Shown here: piece by piece, positions 1-10,700 of the stretch
Position numbering within the stretch: the first letter of the stretch is position 1
Layout: every line of letters begins with the position of its first letter
NCBI RefSeq assembly: GCF_013410875.1
Contig: NZ_JACCCU010000002.1
Coordinates: 620,001 to 684,000 of the forward strand
DNA length: 64,000 nt
Reading direction: 5' to 3'
DNA from: Tunturiibacter empetritectus
GTDB taxonomy: Bacteria; Acidobacteriota; Terriglobia; Terriglobales; Acidobacteriaceae
Program-made: the position numbers and the translations under genes
The notes under the pieces: generated by a model
What the model was told of the DNA's origin: nothing
Database searches by the model: none
The model's input: the letters and a program-made list of their open reading frames with translations, nothing else

Positions 1-1
1 G

Positions 2-1540
2 AAATCTCCAGGCTGGGGATGGGTCATCGCGGGAGGCGATACCGTCATCATCCGTGGTTCGATCGGCACCGGCGTCTCCTACAGGGTCGGGTGGGATCAT
101 CCCACATATTCTTGTGATAAGAACCCGTGCTGGGGCCTCACGGGAGACCCCTACGGCTCCGGGGCTCCTCCGCCACCATCGGGCACTGCCGCGCAGCACA
201 CTCGGATCCTCGGCGAAAACTATGCTTCATGTCGAAGCGCTTCGGCTAAGACACAGCTTCACGGCGGATGGGCAGCCCTCAACGTGCTTAATCTCTCCGG
301 CACATCGTATGTGGATGTGGCTTGTCTGGACATTACGGACTTCTCCGCCTGCGGCAAAGCTGCGCAGAAGGTCGGGTGCGGTTCAGGCCAGGACTTCGCC
401 CAGGTTGGAATTCGACTCAACAATAAGACGACAAACCTCACGCTTACCGATCTTCATCTTCACGGCCTCGCTGTTTCAGGAATCGCTGGCCCAACCGGAG
501 ACGGCGTCGTCATGGACTACATCGATATCCAGGGCAATGCCAGTTCTGGTTGGGACGCCGACGACGGAACCACCGGCAAGGGTAGCCTGCTGGTGCAACA
601 CTACGACATCAGCTGGAACGGTTGCGCCGAAAAGTATCCGATCGTGCATCCTCTGCCCTATGGGGACTGCACCGATCAGGACCATGGCGGATACGGCGAC
701 GGCTTCGGAACGGCCACAAAAGACAGTGACCCTCCCGGATGGCAAGTACACTTCGATAAGGGAACCACCAGCTATAACACCCAGGACGGTTTGGACGCAC
801 TCCACATCGGCGGCGCCGGCTCCAGCATGACCGTTACAGATAGCCTCGCCTTCAGCAACATGGGACAGCAGATTAAAGCAGGTGGCTCGCTGACGACATT
901 GACCGGCAACTACGTCGTCGGAAACTGCGACGCTATGTCCCACCCGATCCCAGGCACGCCGCCGGCGTACAACGCTAACCTCAGCCTCTTCTGCCGCGCC
1001 GGCGATACCGCGATCCTCATCAAAACAATCGAAGACCGGCCTGCGATCTTCCAACACAACGTTATCTACTCCAACAACCACGTTGCTTTGGAAGTTGAAT
1101 ATGAGGGAGATCGCCCATCGCCCAGACATGCACTCAAATATGACGACAACATCTTTGTCGGCTTTCACAACTCTGAAGGACACTACCCGTCGCCGATCTA
1201 CGGCGAAACCGACCTGAAGATGTTGACCAATCCAGGTGCCAGCTTTAACAACAATGTCACCTACCATCCAAAAGGCGATTGGAAATGCCCCGCCACCGAG
1301 CTGCATGAGACAGGTGGTAGCTGCAGCAACCCGCACCTGAAAGATGAAACATGGCATCCGTTTGGTTACGGGGATGTTTTACCCATCAAAGCCGTAGACA
1401 AGAGTTCGTTACCGCCCGCATCGGAACCTCATGCAGCCTTGCATGCTTCTACCTTGATCGAGTCCCTGGGTGCAGCAGTGCTGGTGACCGGCGCATGGCA
1501 GGCGTGGCGATACCTGCGTGACCGAGCAACCAAAGTCTAA
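2..1540 (+). CDS. Secreted right-handed beta-helix protein, 5' end outside the window
   Basis: The reading frame is open from base 2, so the start lies upstream; about 512 residues are visible. The sequence is rich in Asn, Asp, Gly and Thr and in short strand-turn units, as in right-handed parallel beta-helix proteins (pectin-lyase-like fold). It is a paralogue of the C-terminal third of the protein at 2365-8805: both have an AGGDT start, a TAxQHTRILG segment, a WNGC motif, a GGYGDGF motif and NTQDGxDxLH. The last 35 residues form a hydrophobic stretch (LIESLGAAVLVTGAW) followed by a basic tail, which suggests a C-terminal membrane anchor, but no PEP or LPxTG motif is present. Substrate and activity are unknown; a polysaccharide-binding or lyase role is only inference. 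Long readable frames on the opposite strand are shadows. Confidence 0.8.
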   Translation, partial: KSPGWGWVIAGGDTVIIRGSIGTGVSYRVGWDHPTYSCDKNPCWGLTGDPYGSGAPPPPSGTAAQHTRILGENYASCRSASAKTQLHGGWAALNVLNLSGTSYVDVACLDITDFSACGKAAQKVGCGSGQDFAQVGIRLNNKTTNLTLTDLHLHGLAVSGIAGPTGDGVVMDYIDIQGNASSGWDADDGTTGKGSLLVQHYDISWNGCAEKYPIVHPLPYGDCTDQDHGGYGDGFGTATKDSDPPGWQVHFDKGTTSYNTQDGLDALHIGGAGSSMTVTDSLAFSNMGQQIKAGGSLTTLTGNYVVGNCDAMSHPIPGTPPAYNANLSLFCRAGDTAILIKTIEDRPAIFQHNVIYSNNHVALEVEYEGDRPSPRHALKYDDNIFVGFHNSEGHYPSPIYGETDLKMLTNPGASFNNNVTYHPKGDWKCPATELHETGGSCSNPHLKDETWHPFGYGDVLPIKAVDKSSLPPASEPHAALHASTLIESLGAAVLVTGAWQAWRYLRDRATKV

Positions 1541-2364
1541 CTAGGGCTGGGACGTCTCATCAGATTTAAGAAGAGTGACCCTGCGGTTCGTGGGGTTATA
1601 GGCATGAAGAGTTAGCACAACTGGGTCCCTTCTCCCTCTGTAGATCAGTGTTCTCTGCACCATACCAACACCTGCCTTGCGACTAACTGCTCCCTACTCC
1701 AGGCCTTCGCATCCCACCTAATCACAAAAGCTTCTCTTCTTCCCCGCCATTGAGCCGAAGCTGCAGAAAAGCTGAAGAACGCACTCTAGATCATTGACCA
1801 CCCCATCCTTTCTCAATCCGAACTACAGCTAAACACCAAATTCTCCGACAAACTTATGCGAGCTTGTTTCAACTCGCAGACGTTGAGAGCCCGTATGCCT
1901 CTGCGGAACACTCCTACGCTGTCTGCTCTAAAGCCGTGATTCTTCGGGGATATAAGTAACCTCTCCGGGAACAAACCTCCTTTCCTGGCAAGAGTGTCCG
2001 AAAAAAAGACACTTCGTCGTCAGCTCTTACTCCTTCCCCTACTACTTCCGTGGTATGTCGCCGAGGGAGGTTGTACCTCGATACTTGTCTCGCATTACTT
2101 TGGTTTTCGTCTTCGACCAAATTAGAACCTCTGCTTCACTTGTCTCTTTGTTCCTCTCTCTGCAAAGGCGTTTTTTGCGCCTTAAGCCGAGAGAATTTTG
2201 CCTTAATCACACGGAAGTGGCACTCCCGCATCCCCTATCGGGGAGCTGTAGTAACCACTTTCTCACTGTAGTTTTCAGTTGATGCGACGGCTTTGAGCAA
2301 TTTTTTACAACGCTAAGCCGCTCCAGTGTCGATAAGTCTTGATGTAACTCGAGGTGCGATTTTG
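1541..2364. other. Gene-free stretch with several short hairpins
   Basis: No convincing protein gene is seen here; the short frames lack a ribosome-binding site and recognisable composition. Short inverted repeats occur at 1993-2013 (AGTGTC/GACACT), 2062-2080 (CGAGG/CCTCG), 2165-2183 (AAGGCG/CGCCTT) and 2232-2243 (CCCC/GGGG). They may be part of a long leader of the downstream giant gene or an RNA of their own. The stretch is pyrimidine-rich on the plus strand. Confidence 0.4.
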
Positions 2365-5300
2365 GTGAAACTTTTTAGGGCTACTGCAGCGACCGCAAGC
2401 TTCGCGCTCCTTCACTTTTGTCTCGGCTGTGGAGCCGGCTTGGTCCCGGTAAACGTTGCGCCAAGTATCAGCCAGGTCGTCCCCCAAACCATCGCTGCGG
2501 GTTCAAAGAACCTGACCATCAAGGTCTCAGGAAGCCATTTCACAAGCGAGAGTGTCATCCTCTGGAATGGCAGCGCACTCTCCACCTCGGTCATCGACTC
2601 GAATACCCTCTCAAGCCCACTTGCAAGCAACATCGTCGCAACACCTTCCACGGTGGAATTGCAGGTACAGAACACTGTTACAAAAGCTTCTTCATCGTCA
2701 GTACCCGTAGTCATCACGACACCTGCGACCGGTGCATCCGCTTCGACCCTGACGCTCTCTACGACCTCTTTACCCCAGGCCGCCCTCGGCACTCTTTATA
2801 GCGTGGCGCTGACCGCAAATGGAGGCACACCCGCATATACCTGGAGTGTCACAGGAGGGCAGTTGCCTTCGGGACTCAGCCTATCCTCGACCGGAGTTAT
2901 CTCCGGCGTACCCACCGCGAGCGGAAGTTTTTCATTTGCAATCACGGTCACTGACTCCGGTTCCCCCGCACAAACCGCAGCGATGCAATTTGGCTTGAAT
3001 ATACCCGCTGCTGCAGCCCCACCCGTTAGTCCCACGCCTCTGCAGATCACGCCTTCGCTCCCCGCTGGTGCAGTTGGGTCGATCTATTCAGGTTCGCTGC
3101 AGGTAAGTGGAGGTACCGCGCCGTACACATGGTCCTCGAGCGCGTTGCCTGCAGGACTTAGCCTCGCAAGCAACGGCGCCATCTCTGGAGATCCGACTTC
3201 AAGTGGAAGCACTACTGTAACCTTTACCGTTGCAGATTCAAGCAGCCCAGCCTTGACCGCCTCAGTCACTGCAATACTCGCGGTAACCCCGTCGCCTCTG
3301 ACAATTACCATCGTCAGTCTGCCGGCCGCCCAGACGAACTCTCCCTATTCCGCGTCACTGCAGGTACACGGAGGGACAGCACCTTACACCTGGTCCACCA
3401 GCGCCCTACCCGCTGGACTCACTCTGACAAACAACGGCACCATCTCTGGAACGCCAACAGCCTCCGGCAACTTTCCAATCACAGTCACGGTCACCGACGC
3501 CGGTTCACCAACCCTGACCACAAAAGCTTCGTTCACTCTATCGATCGTCGAGACAATCCAGCCGCTTATCATTACCTCGACTTCCCTTGCACCGGCCACC
3601 TCCAGCAAACCTTATAGCGCCTCGCTCGATGCATCAGGAGGAACTGCTCCCTACATCTGGTCCGCCGGCGCTCTTCCTGCTGGACTCGCTCTCACCAACA
3701 ACGGTATCCTCTCGGGAACCCCGACAGCGACCGGCGTCTTCACCATCACTGTCACGGTCACCGACGCAGGTTCACCCTCTCTCAGCGCCAAGACTTCGTT
3801 CAGTCTGTCAGTCGCCGCAGCAATCCTGCCCCTTAACGTCACCTCCGTTACCCTTGCAGGAGCCACCTCCAACCAACCATATAGCGCCTCGCTCAACGCC
3901 TCTGGTGGAACAGCTCCCTACACCTGGTCCGCCAGTGCGCTTCCTGCTGGACTCATCTTCGCCAGCGACGGCATCCTCTCCGGAACCCCCACCGTTACCG
4001 GCAGCTTCCCCGTCACCTTCACTGTCACCGACGCCGGGACACCTGCCCTAACCGCGAAGGCAACGCTCAGCATCTCCGTCACTGCGGACATCCAACCCCT
4101 CATCATTACCTCCACCTCCGTTGCGAGCGCCACCTCCAACAAACCCTACAGCGCCTCCCTCGACGCCTCCGGAGGCACAGCCCCTTACACCTGGTCCTCC
4201 ACTGCGCTCCCTGCTGGACTCAGTCTTCGAAGCAACGGGATCCTCTCCGGAACCCCGACCGCTACCGGCAGCTTCCCCATCACCTTTACTGTCACCGATG
4301 CCGGTTCTCCCGCCCTGACCGCCAAGACTACGCTCAGCATCTCCGTCACCGCGGCCATCCAACCCCTTACAATCTCCTCCACTCCATTTGCAGGCGCGAC
4401 GGCCAACCAACCCTACAGCGCCTCCCTCAACGCATCTGGAGGAACTGCTCCCTACATCTGGTCCGCCGCCGGGCTGCCCGCTGGACTCTCTCTCGCCAGC
4501 AACGGCATCCTCTCCGGAACCCCAACCGCGACTGGTAATTTTCCCATCACGGTAAACGTCACTGACTCCAGCGCGCCTGCCGTGACAGCAAAAGCTACGT
4601 TTAGTCTTTCGGTCACCGCGCCAATCCAGCCCCTCACGATCACCTCTACTGCAATCGCGAGCGCAACCTCCAGCCAACCCTACACCGCATCCCTCAACGC
4701 CTCCGGAGGAACTGCTCCCTACACCTGGTCCGCGGCCGGCCTCCCTGCCGGGCTCTCTTTCGCCAGCAACGGAATCGTTGCAGGAACTCCCACCGCGACC
4801 GGCAGCTTCCCCATCACCTTCACGGTCACCGACGCCGGATCCCCAACCCTCACCACGAAGGCAACCCTGACCCTCTCGGTCGCCGCAGCCATCCAACCGC
4901 TCAGCATTACCTCCAGCGCCTTTGCGAGCGCGACGGCCAACCAACCCTACAGTGCCTCACTAAATGCGACTGGAGGAACACCTCCCTACACCTGGTCCGG
5001 CGCTGGGCTTCCCGCCGGAGTCTCTCTCGCCACAAACGGCATTCTCTCAGGAACCCCGACGGTCAGCGGCAATTTCCCCATTACACTCGCAGTCACCGAC
5101 GCTGGCTCGCCCACACTCACCACAAAGGCAACCATCAGCCTCTCCGTCGCCGCAGCCATCGCGCCGCTCTCCATCACCTCCACCACCTTCGCAGGAGCAA
5201 CCTCCACCCAGCCCTACACCACCACTCTCAGTGCAACCGGCGGAACAGCTCCCTACACCTGGTCCGTTACCGGCCTGCCTGCAGGCCTCACCCTAGGAGG

Positions 5301-8300
5301 CAACGGTGTCATCGCCGGAACTCCCACGGCCACCGGCAGCTTCCCCATAGCCATCGCCATCACCGACGCTGGCTCGCCCACACTCACCGCAAAGGCAACC
5401 ATCAGCCTCTCCGTGGTCGCACCCATTGCACCTCTCGCCATCACCACCACCACCTTTGCAGGAGCAACCTCCACCCAGCCCTATAGCGCCACCCTCAGCG
5501 CCACCGGCGGAACCGCTCCCTACACCTGGTCCGTCACCGGCTTACCCGCTGGTCTCACCCTCGGCAGCAACGGAGTCATCGCGGGAACCCCCACCGCCAC
5601 TGGCAACTTCTCCATCTCCGTCACCGTCACCGATAGCCAAAGCCCAGCCAAGACCGCATCCGCCACCATCCCGCTCTCGGTCACCGCAGCCATCGCCCCT
5701 CTCGCCATCACCACAACCACCTTCGCAGGAGCGACCTCCACCCAGCCGTACACCACCACTCTCAGCGCAACCGGCGGAACCGCTCCCTATACCTGGTCCG
5801 TCACCGGCCTACCCGCTGGTCTCACTCTCGGAAGCAACGGAGTCATCGCCGGAACCCCCACCGCCACTGGCAGCTTCCCCATCTCCGTCACCGTCACCGA
5901 CAGCCAGAGCCCAGCCAAGACCGCATCCGCCACCATCCCGCTCGCGGTCACCGCAGCCATCGCCCCTCTCGCCATCACCACAACCACCTTCGCAGGAGCG
6001 ACCTCCACCCAGCCGTACACCACCACTCTCAGTGCTACCGGCGGAACCGCTCCCTACACCTGGTCCGTCACCGGCCTACCCGCTGGTCTGGCACTCGGCA
6101 GCAACGGAGTCATCGCCGGAACCCCCGCCGCCACTGGCAACTTCTCCATCTCCGTTACCGTTACCGACAGCCAAAGTCCAGCAAAGACCGCGTCCGCCAC
6201 CATCTCACTCGCGGTCACCGCCGCCATCGCCCCTCTCTCGATCACCTCCACCACCTTTGCAGGAGCAACCTCCACCCAGCCCTACACCACCACTCTCAGT
6301 GCTACCGGCGGAACCGCTCCCTATACCTGGTCCGTCACCGGCCTACCCGCTGGTCTCACACTCGGCAGCAACGGCGTCATCGCCGGAACCCCCACCGCCA
6401 CTGGCAACTTCTCCATCTCCGTTACCGTTACCGACAGCCAAAGTCCAGCAAAGACCGCGTCCGCCACCATCTCACTCGCGGTCACCGCCGCCATCGCCCC
6501 ACTCTCGATCACCTCCACCACCTTCGCAGGAGCAACCTCCACCCAGCCCTACACCACCACTCTCAGCGCAACCGGCGGAACCGCTCCCTACACCTGGTCG
6601 GTCACCGGCCTACCCGCTGGTCTGGCACTCGGCAGCAACGGAGTCATCGCCGGAACCCCGACCGCCACCGGCAACTTCTCCATCTCCGTCACCGTCACCG
6701 ACAGCCAGAGCCCAGCCAAGACCGCATCCGCCACCATCTCACTCGCGGTCACTGCAACTCCACTTACAATTACCACCTCAACTCTGCCTTCAGGCACCGA
6801 AAGCACAGCCTATTCGAGCACTTTACAGGCGAGCGGAGGCACCCCTGCCTACACGTGGTCGATCAGCACTGGCAGCCTGCCCGCTGGACTCACCCTGGCC
6901 GCAACCACCGGCGTGATCTCCGGTACTCCCTCGGTGACCGGCACCTCCAGTTTCACTGCAACCGTAAGCGACAACGGCACTCCCGTCCAGACCAAGTCGG
7001 TCACCGTCTCGATCACGTTGAGCGCAGCGCAGCCACCTCCTGGTCCGGGGACCACCTGGTACATCCGCCCGGATGGTGGCACGAACACGCAGTGCACCGG
7101 CAAGACCAACGCAGCCTATCCAGGTTCTGGCAGCGGTCAGGCGTGCGCCTTCAATCACCCGTACCAGATGATGAACTCGTCGGGAGCCTGGACCAGCTTT
7201 GCTGGCGGCGACACGATCCAGTTTGTGAACACCAGTGGCACGTCCGACACCTATTACATGGGCGAGCAGAATGCGGGAATAGGAACCGACTGGCATTCGC
7301 AACTGAGCGTAATCTGCCCTCAGCCGAATGCAAACCAGAGTCAGGGATTCGAATGCGTCCTGCCTGTTCCCCCCTCGGGCACAGCCGGGCAACACACCCG
7401 GATTCTCGGTCAGAACGCAGGCAACTGCCACGACTCCGCACACACTCACTTAGTCAATCCCACCGTGTTGAGCGGTATTGATAATGCCTACTGGGTGCTG
7501 GACGTACAGGGCAGTAATTATGTTGATGTCTCCTGTATTGAAGTGACCCAGCCTGACACCTGCACCACGGCAGGGGGCACCGGCGCACCGGGCAATTGCG
7601 GTAATAATGTGCCTAACGCAGTGCGCTTCGGCGGTCTTGTCCTGCAGTACCTAACCGCGCAGGGACCGTCCAACTTCACACTCACCGACTTTGCTGTAGT
7701 TGGGGTCTCTGGCAGCGGCATCCTTGGCAGCCATCTCAACAAATCCAGCAGCGATGTCTTTACCGCGAGCGACGTATACGTGATCGGCAACGGACAAGCG
7801 GGTTGGAATGGAGATGGTGGAGCTTGCGATGGCTCAGCCGCCAATGACTGCGAATCCGTCGGGACCATGAACCTGTCTCATGTGATCGTCGACTGGAATG
7901 GCTGCATGGCCGTCAAGCCGTACGACATGACCAAGCCCGATACCCAGAACAAATTCAACTACTGCTACGGACAGGTAGACGGAGGCTACGGCGACGGCTT
8001 TGTGCAGGTGGCGGCTGGCAACATGACCTTGAACGTGGACCACAGCTTCTTCCGCTGGAATACCCAGGACGGATTCGATTCGCTCCACCTCTCCGACGAC
8101 GTGACCACCTCGCCGGCGATCCACATCTCGGACTCCTGGTCGGAGGGCAACGGCGGTCAAACCTTCAAGCTCGGTGCCGGAGCTGCGTCTTCTGCCATCA
8201 ACAACGTCTCCATCAGCAACTGCCGAGTGCTCGCCACGGCCTCGAACTTCCCCCTCAACCCGTCGGGCTGGGCTCTCGACAGCGCTGACACCTGCCGCGC

Positions 8301-8805
8301 CGCCGGCAACGAATGGGCGTTCCAAATGAATGGTGGAACTGTTATCACGCTGGAGAATAACACCTCGGTTGGCTACGGTACCACCATGTTCGACCTCGAA
8401 TGTGCCGTTCAGGCTCCCAACTGCGTGGCCGACGGAGCCAGGTTCATCTTCAGAAACAACATCAACAAGGGCTATCCCGATGCCGGAAACGGTAACAGGC
8501 TCGCTTCCGGCATCTACCTCGGCGCCGGAAATGTCTTCGCCAACTCCGGATCGGCGATCGACCACAATCTCTGGAGCACGATGAACACGGGCTGCCCGGA
8601 CAACTCCGTCACCGCGGGATACGAGAAGATCTACACCTGTGGGGACCCTGCTTTTGCGAGTGAGACAGACGTCAACCACTTCGACCCCCACCTCACCTCC
8701 TCCAGCGCGGCCATCAACTCTGGAATCGCAATCTCAGGAATCACCACCGACTACAACGGAGCCACCAGAGCCAACCCGCCAGCCATCGGAGCCATGGAAC
8801 CATAA
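2365..8805 (+). CDS. Giant surface protein: TIG domain, 16 Ig-like (He_PIG) repeats, C-terminal beta-helix
   Basis: About 2146 residues. GTG at 2365 is chosen as start because GAGGTG lies nine bases upstream and the following 25 residues form a signal peptide ending near FCLGC, a poor lipobox; a GTG at 2326 in the same frame is possible. Next come an IPT/TIG-like domain (about residues 30-120), then 16 Ig-like units of about 89 residues from about 130 to 1550, each with PYxWS, LPAGLxL, G.I(S/A)GTPTxxG and VTDxxSP. Units 10-15 are almost identical. The C-terminal 590 residues are a right-handed beta-helix related to the gene at 2-1540. Probably an extracellular adhesin or carbohydrate-binding protein held away from the cell by the Ig stalk; the ligand is unknown. 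Long frames in other registers within the repeats are shadows. Confidence 0.88.
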   Translation: MKLFRATAATASFALLHFCLGCGAGLVPVNVAPSISQVVPQTIAAGSKNLTIKVSGSHFTSESVILWNGSALSTSVIDSNTLSSPLASNIVATPSTVELQVQNTVTKASSSSVPVVITTPATGASASTLTLSTTSLPQAALGTLYSVALTANGGTPAYTWSVTGGQLPSGLSLSSTGVISGVPTASGSFSFAITVTDSGSPAQTAAMQFGLNIPAAAAPPVSPTPLQITPSLPAGAVGSIYSGSLQVSGGTAPYTWSSSALPAGLSLASNGAISGDPTSSGSTTVTFTVADSSSPALTASVTAILAVTPSPLTITIVSLPAAQTNSPYSASLQVHGGTAPYTWSTSALPAGLTLTNNGTISGTPTASGNFPITVTVTDAGSPTLTTKASFTLSIVETIQPLIITSTSLAPATSSKPYSASLDASGGTAPYIWSAGALPAGLALTNNGILSGTPTATGVFTITVTVTDAGSPSLSAKTSFSLSVAAAILPLNVTSVTLAGATSNQPYSASLNASGGTAPYTWSASALPAGLIFASDGILSGTPTVTGSFPVTFTVTDAGTPALTAKATLSISVTADIQPLIITSTSVASATSNKPYSASLDASGGTAPYTWSSTALPAGLSLRSNGILSGTPTATGSFPITFTVTDAGSPALTAKTTLSISVTAAIQPLTISSTPFAGATANQPYSASLNASGGTAPYIWSAAGLPAGLSLASNGILSGTPTATGNFPITVNVTDSSAPAVTAKATFSLSVTAPIQPLTITSTAIASATSSQPYTASLNASGGTAPYTWSAAGLPAGLSFASNGIVAGTPTATGSFPITFTVTDAGSPTLTTKATLTLSVAAAIQPLSITSSAFASATANQPYSASLNATGGTPPYTWSGAGLPAGVSLATNGILSGTPTVSGNFPITLAVTDAGSPTLTTKATISLSVAAAIAPLSITSTTFAGATSTQPYTTTLSATGGTAPYTWSVTGLPAGLTLGGNGVIAGTPTATGSFPIAIAITDAGSPTLTAKATISLSVVAPIAPLAITTTTFAGATSTQPYSATLSATGGTAPYTWSVTGLPAGLTLGSNGVIAGTPTATGNFSISVTVTDSQSPAKTASATIPLSVTAAIAPLAITTTTFAGATSTQPYTTTLSATGGTAPYTWSVTGLPAGLTLGSNGVIAGTPTATGSFPISVTVTDSQSPAKTASATIPLAVTAAIAPLAITTTTFAGATSTQPYTTTLSATGGTAPYTWSVTGLPAGLALGSNGVIAGTPAATGNFSISVTVTDSQSPAKTASATISLAVTAAIAPLSITSTTFAGATSTQPYTTTLSATGGTAPYTWSVTGLPAGLTLGSNGVIAGTPTATGNFSISVTVTDSQSPAKTASATISLAVTAAIAPLSITSTTFAGATSTQPYTTTLSATGGTAPYTWSVTGLPAGLALGSNGVIAGTPTATGNFSISVTVTDSQSPAKTASATISLAVTATPLTITTSTLPSGTESTAYSSTLQASGGTPAYTWSISTGSLPAGLTLAATTGVISGTPSVTGTSSFTATVSDNGTPVQTKSVTVSITLSAAQPPPGPGTTWYIRPDGGTNTQCTGKTNAAYPGSGSGQACAFNHPYQMMNSSGAWTSFAGGDTIQFVNTSGTSDTYYMGEQNAGIGTDWHSQLSVICPQPNANQSQGFECVLPVPPSGTAGQHTRILGQNAGNCHDSAHTHLVNPTVLSGIDNAYWVLDVQGSNYVDVSCIEVTQPDTCTTAGGTGAPGNCGNNVPNAVRFGGLVLQYLTAQGPSNFTLTDFAVVGVSGSGILGSHLNKSSSDVFTASDVYVIGNGQAGWNGDGGACDGSAANDCESVGTMNLSHVIVDWNGCMAVKPYDMTKPDTQNKFNYCYGQVDGGYGDGFVQVAAGNMTLNVDHSFFRWNTQDGFDSLHLSDDVTTSPAIHISDSWSEGNGGQTFKLGAGAASSAINNVSISNCRVLATASNFPLNPSGWALDSADTCRAAGNEWAFQMNGGTVITLENNTSVGYGTTMFDLECAVQAPNCVADGARFIFRNNINKGYPDAGNGNRLASGIYLGAGNVFANSGSAIDHNLWSTMNTGCPDNSVTAGYEKIYTCGDPAFASETDVNHFDPHLTSSSAAINSGIAISGITTDYNGATRANPPAIGAMEP
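5164..6765 (+). repeat. Six tandem 267-base units in the giant gene
   Basis: Units begin near 5164, 5431, 5698, 5965, 6232 and 6499. Each encodes 89 residues starting L(S/A)IT(S/T)TTFAGAT and ending near VTAAIAP. They agree at DNA level, including synonymous positions, far better than the ten diverged units around them, which indicates recent duplication or gene conversion. The period is an exact multiple of three, so copy-number change keeps the frame. Confidence 0.9.
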
Positions 8806-8823
8806 ACAAAACCATAAACACAC

Positions 8824-8858
8824 AGCCGGCCGCGCAATCACACGCGGCCGGCTCTTTT
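8824..8858. terminator. Terminator hairpin between convergent genes
   Basis: AGCCGGCCGCG (8824-8834) pairs perfectly with CGCGGCCGGCT (8843-8853) across an 8-base loop and is followed by CTTTT on the plus strand. It sits 18 bases after the giant gene stop, so it most likely ends that transcript. Confidence 0.8.
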
Positions 8859-8943
8859 GCGCTCTATAAACCCACCGATAGCGAGCTATCCGAAGGGGGC
8901 CACTCAGGAAAGCGGAACCACTGCATTGCCGAGCAAGACCTTA

Positions 8944-10311
8944 CTAGCAACGAACGATCTTGTCCGACTTGATCCCCTTCGTTGCATTCCGCGAATCCAC
9001 CACCAGCTTCGACTTGTTCACAATGTCCTTGTAGTCGTAGTCCGTATGGTCAGTCATGATCAGAACGCAGTCGTACTGCCCCAGATCATCGAGCGGCGTG
9101 CAGGTCATATTCAGGTTGTAGTGCCGCCCTCTGCCCACGGTCGGGAAGTAGGGATCGTTGTACTGCACCTCGGCGCCCTGCTCCCGCAGCAACTCGATCA
9201 CGGTCAGCGACGGCGACTCGCGCAGGTCATCAATGTCCTTCTTGTAAGCCATCCCCAACATCAGGATGCGCGCCCCGTTCACAGCCTTCTTATTCTGGTT
9301 CAGCCCCTTCGCAACATACTGCACCACATGCGCAGGCATAGCCTCATTTACCTCGCCAGCCAGCTCAATGAAGCGCGTATTGAAGTCATACTCCTTCGCC
9401 TTCCAACTCAGATAAAACGGATCGATCGGAATGCAGTGTCCCCCCAGGCCCGGCCCGGGATAAAACGGATGAAACCCGAATGGCTTCGTCGCCGCAGCGT
9501 CGATCACCTCCCAGATATCCATCCCCATCTTCAGCGCCAGCACCTTCAGCTCATTGACCAGAGCAATATTCACGCAGCGATAAATGTTCTCGAGCAGCTT
9601 CGTCATCTCAGCCGCGCGCGTCGAAGACACCCTCACCGACCGCGTAAAGATACCCTCGTACATCACCGCCGCCAGCTCGGTCGCAATCTCCTCATGGCCG
9701 CCCACCACCTTCGGAATATTGTGCCGCGCCACGGTCGTATTGCCCGGATCTTCACGCTCCGGCGAGAACGCCACATAGAAGACACCTTGTTCGGCCACCG
9801 TACCCTTGCTCTGCACCTTCAGTCCATTGCGGTTCTCTGCCTCGAGGATCGGGATCATCAGATCCTCCGTCGTCCCCGGATACGTCGTGCTCTCCAGCAC
9901 CACCAGCTGGCCCTCCTGCATCCACGGAGCCGCGGCCTTCGCCGTATTCTCCACGTAGCTCAGGTCCGGCTCGCGATGTTCGGTCAAGGGCGTCGGCACG
10001 CACATAATGATGGCGTCCATCTCCGAGAGCCCGGCAAAGTCCGCAGTTGCCTGGAAGCCCTGCTTCCGCGCGCTCTGGATCTCTTCCGCGGGAATTCGAA
10101 AGATATACGACCTGCCCGCTTCTAGATCTGTAACTTTTTTAGTATCAATATCAAATCCCGTCACCTTGAAACCCGCCTCCGACAACAGCAGAGACAGTGG
10201 CAACCCGACATATCCGAGCCCGATCACCCCGATCTTCGCGGTACGGTTCTCCAGACGCGTCATGCGCTCCTGCGCAATCTTCGGCAAAATAACTTGGCTT
10301 TGTGTCAACAT
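8944..10311 (-). CDS. UDP-N-acetylhexosamine 6-dehydrogenase (nucleotide sugar dehydrogenase)
   Basis: NAD-dependent oxidation of a UDP-HexNAc to the uronic acid, in the WecC/WbpA/TviB group; cytoplasmic, supplying surface polysaccharide. From the ATG at 10311 it is 455 residues. Visible: Rossmann motif GLGYVGLP (about residues 31-38), the central LExxTYPGTTE segment, and catalytic Cys at about 293 in GPGLGGHCIPIDPFY. An in-frame ATG at 10401 would add 30 residues unlike the family, and one at 10263 with AGGAG close upstream is also possible. It is divergent from an epimerase at 10701, a pairing typical of UDP-HexNAcA synthesis. Exact sugar (GlcNAc, ManNAc or GalNAc) cannot be told from sequence alone. 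Confidence 0.88.
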   Translation of the reverse strand: MLTQSQVILPKIAQERMTRLENRTAKIGVIGLGYVGLPLSLLLSEAGFKVTGFDIDTKKVTDLEAGRSYIFRIPAEEIQSARKQGFQATADFAGLSEMDAIIMCVPTPLTEHREPDLSYVENTAKAAAPWMQEGQLVVLESTTYPGTTEDLMIPILEAENRNGLKVQSKGTVAEQGVFYVAFSPEREDPGNTTVARHNIPKVVGGHEEIATELAAVMYEGIFTRSVRVSSTRAAEMTKLLENIYRCVNIALVNELKVLALKMGMDIWEVIDAAATKPFGFHPFYPGPGLGGHCIPIDPFYLSWKAKEYDFNTRFIELAGEVNEAMPAHVVQYVAKGLNQNKKAVNGARILMLGMAYKKDIDDLRESPSLTVIELLREQGAEVQYNDPYFPTVGRGRHYNLNMTCTPLDDLGQYDCVLIMTDHTDYDYKDIVNKSKLVVDSRNATKGIKSDKIVRC

Positions 10312-10700
10312 AGTCTCGATTATCGCATCCACCTTCCGCACTTCATCATTTTGAAACTCAATCAAAACATCCCATTTCCAGTAAATTATTCGCCTTCTCA
10401 ATCACCTTCACACTTCGCATGCAAACCGCGTGGAACAATGCAGGACGATATTCCCCGAATAGCCAGAATCCGTCTGATTGTTTTTTACTTTATCCTGACG
10501 TCTATCGATCAGCCCTCTTCGGTCGTCCGCGTCGCACGAAAGTCGCATTGACTTGCCTCTTTCCGCTCCTCAAACTTAAATCAAACTGCTCCTCTGTCGG
10601 CAACACTAGCTTTCGCCCTGCAAACCCTGATAATAAGGGTGGCATCACGTCACAAACATCTTTGCAACGCCCCAGCACAGTACGTCTGGGTGGAGGAATG
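10312..10700. other. Divergent intergenic region of the sugar-nucleotide genes
   Basis: This 389-base stretch must hold the promoters of the dehydrogenase (minus) and epimerase (plus). I see no clear -35/-10 pair. A short inverted repeat ACCCT-gataat-AGGGT lies near 10624-10640. Frames that read through it upstream of the epimerase have no start signal as good as GGAGG at 10692. Confidence 0.35.

Noticed and set aside
476-1357. Minus-strand frame of 293 codons over the first gene
   Set aside because: The plus-strand frame shows a beta-helix related to the neighbouring protein; this one has no motif or ribosome-binding site.
5426-6916. Long Pro/Ser-rich plus-strand frame inside the giant gene
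   Set aside because: It exists because the 267-base repeats keep a second frame open. Composition is extreme and the true frame gives clear Ig-like domains.
8857-10125. Plus-strand frame over the nucleotide sugar dehydrogenase
   Set aside because: The minus-strand frame has Rossmann, catalytic Cys and full family length; this one is Arg/His-rich noise.
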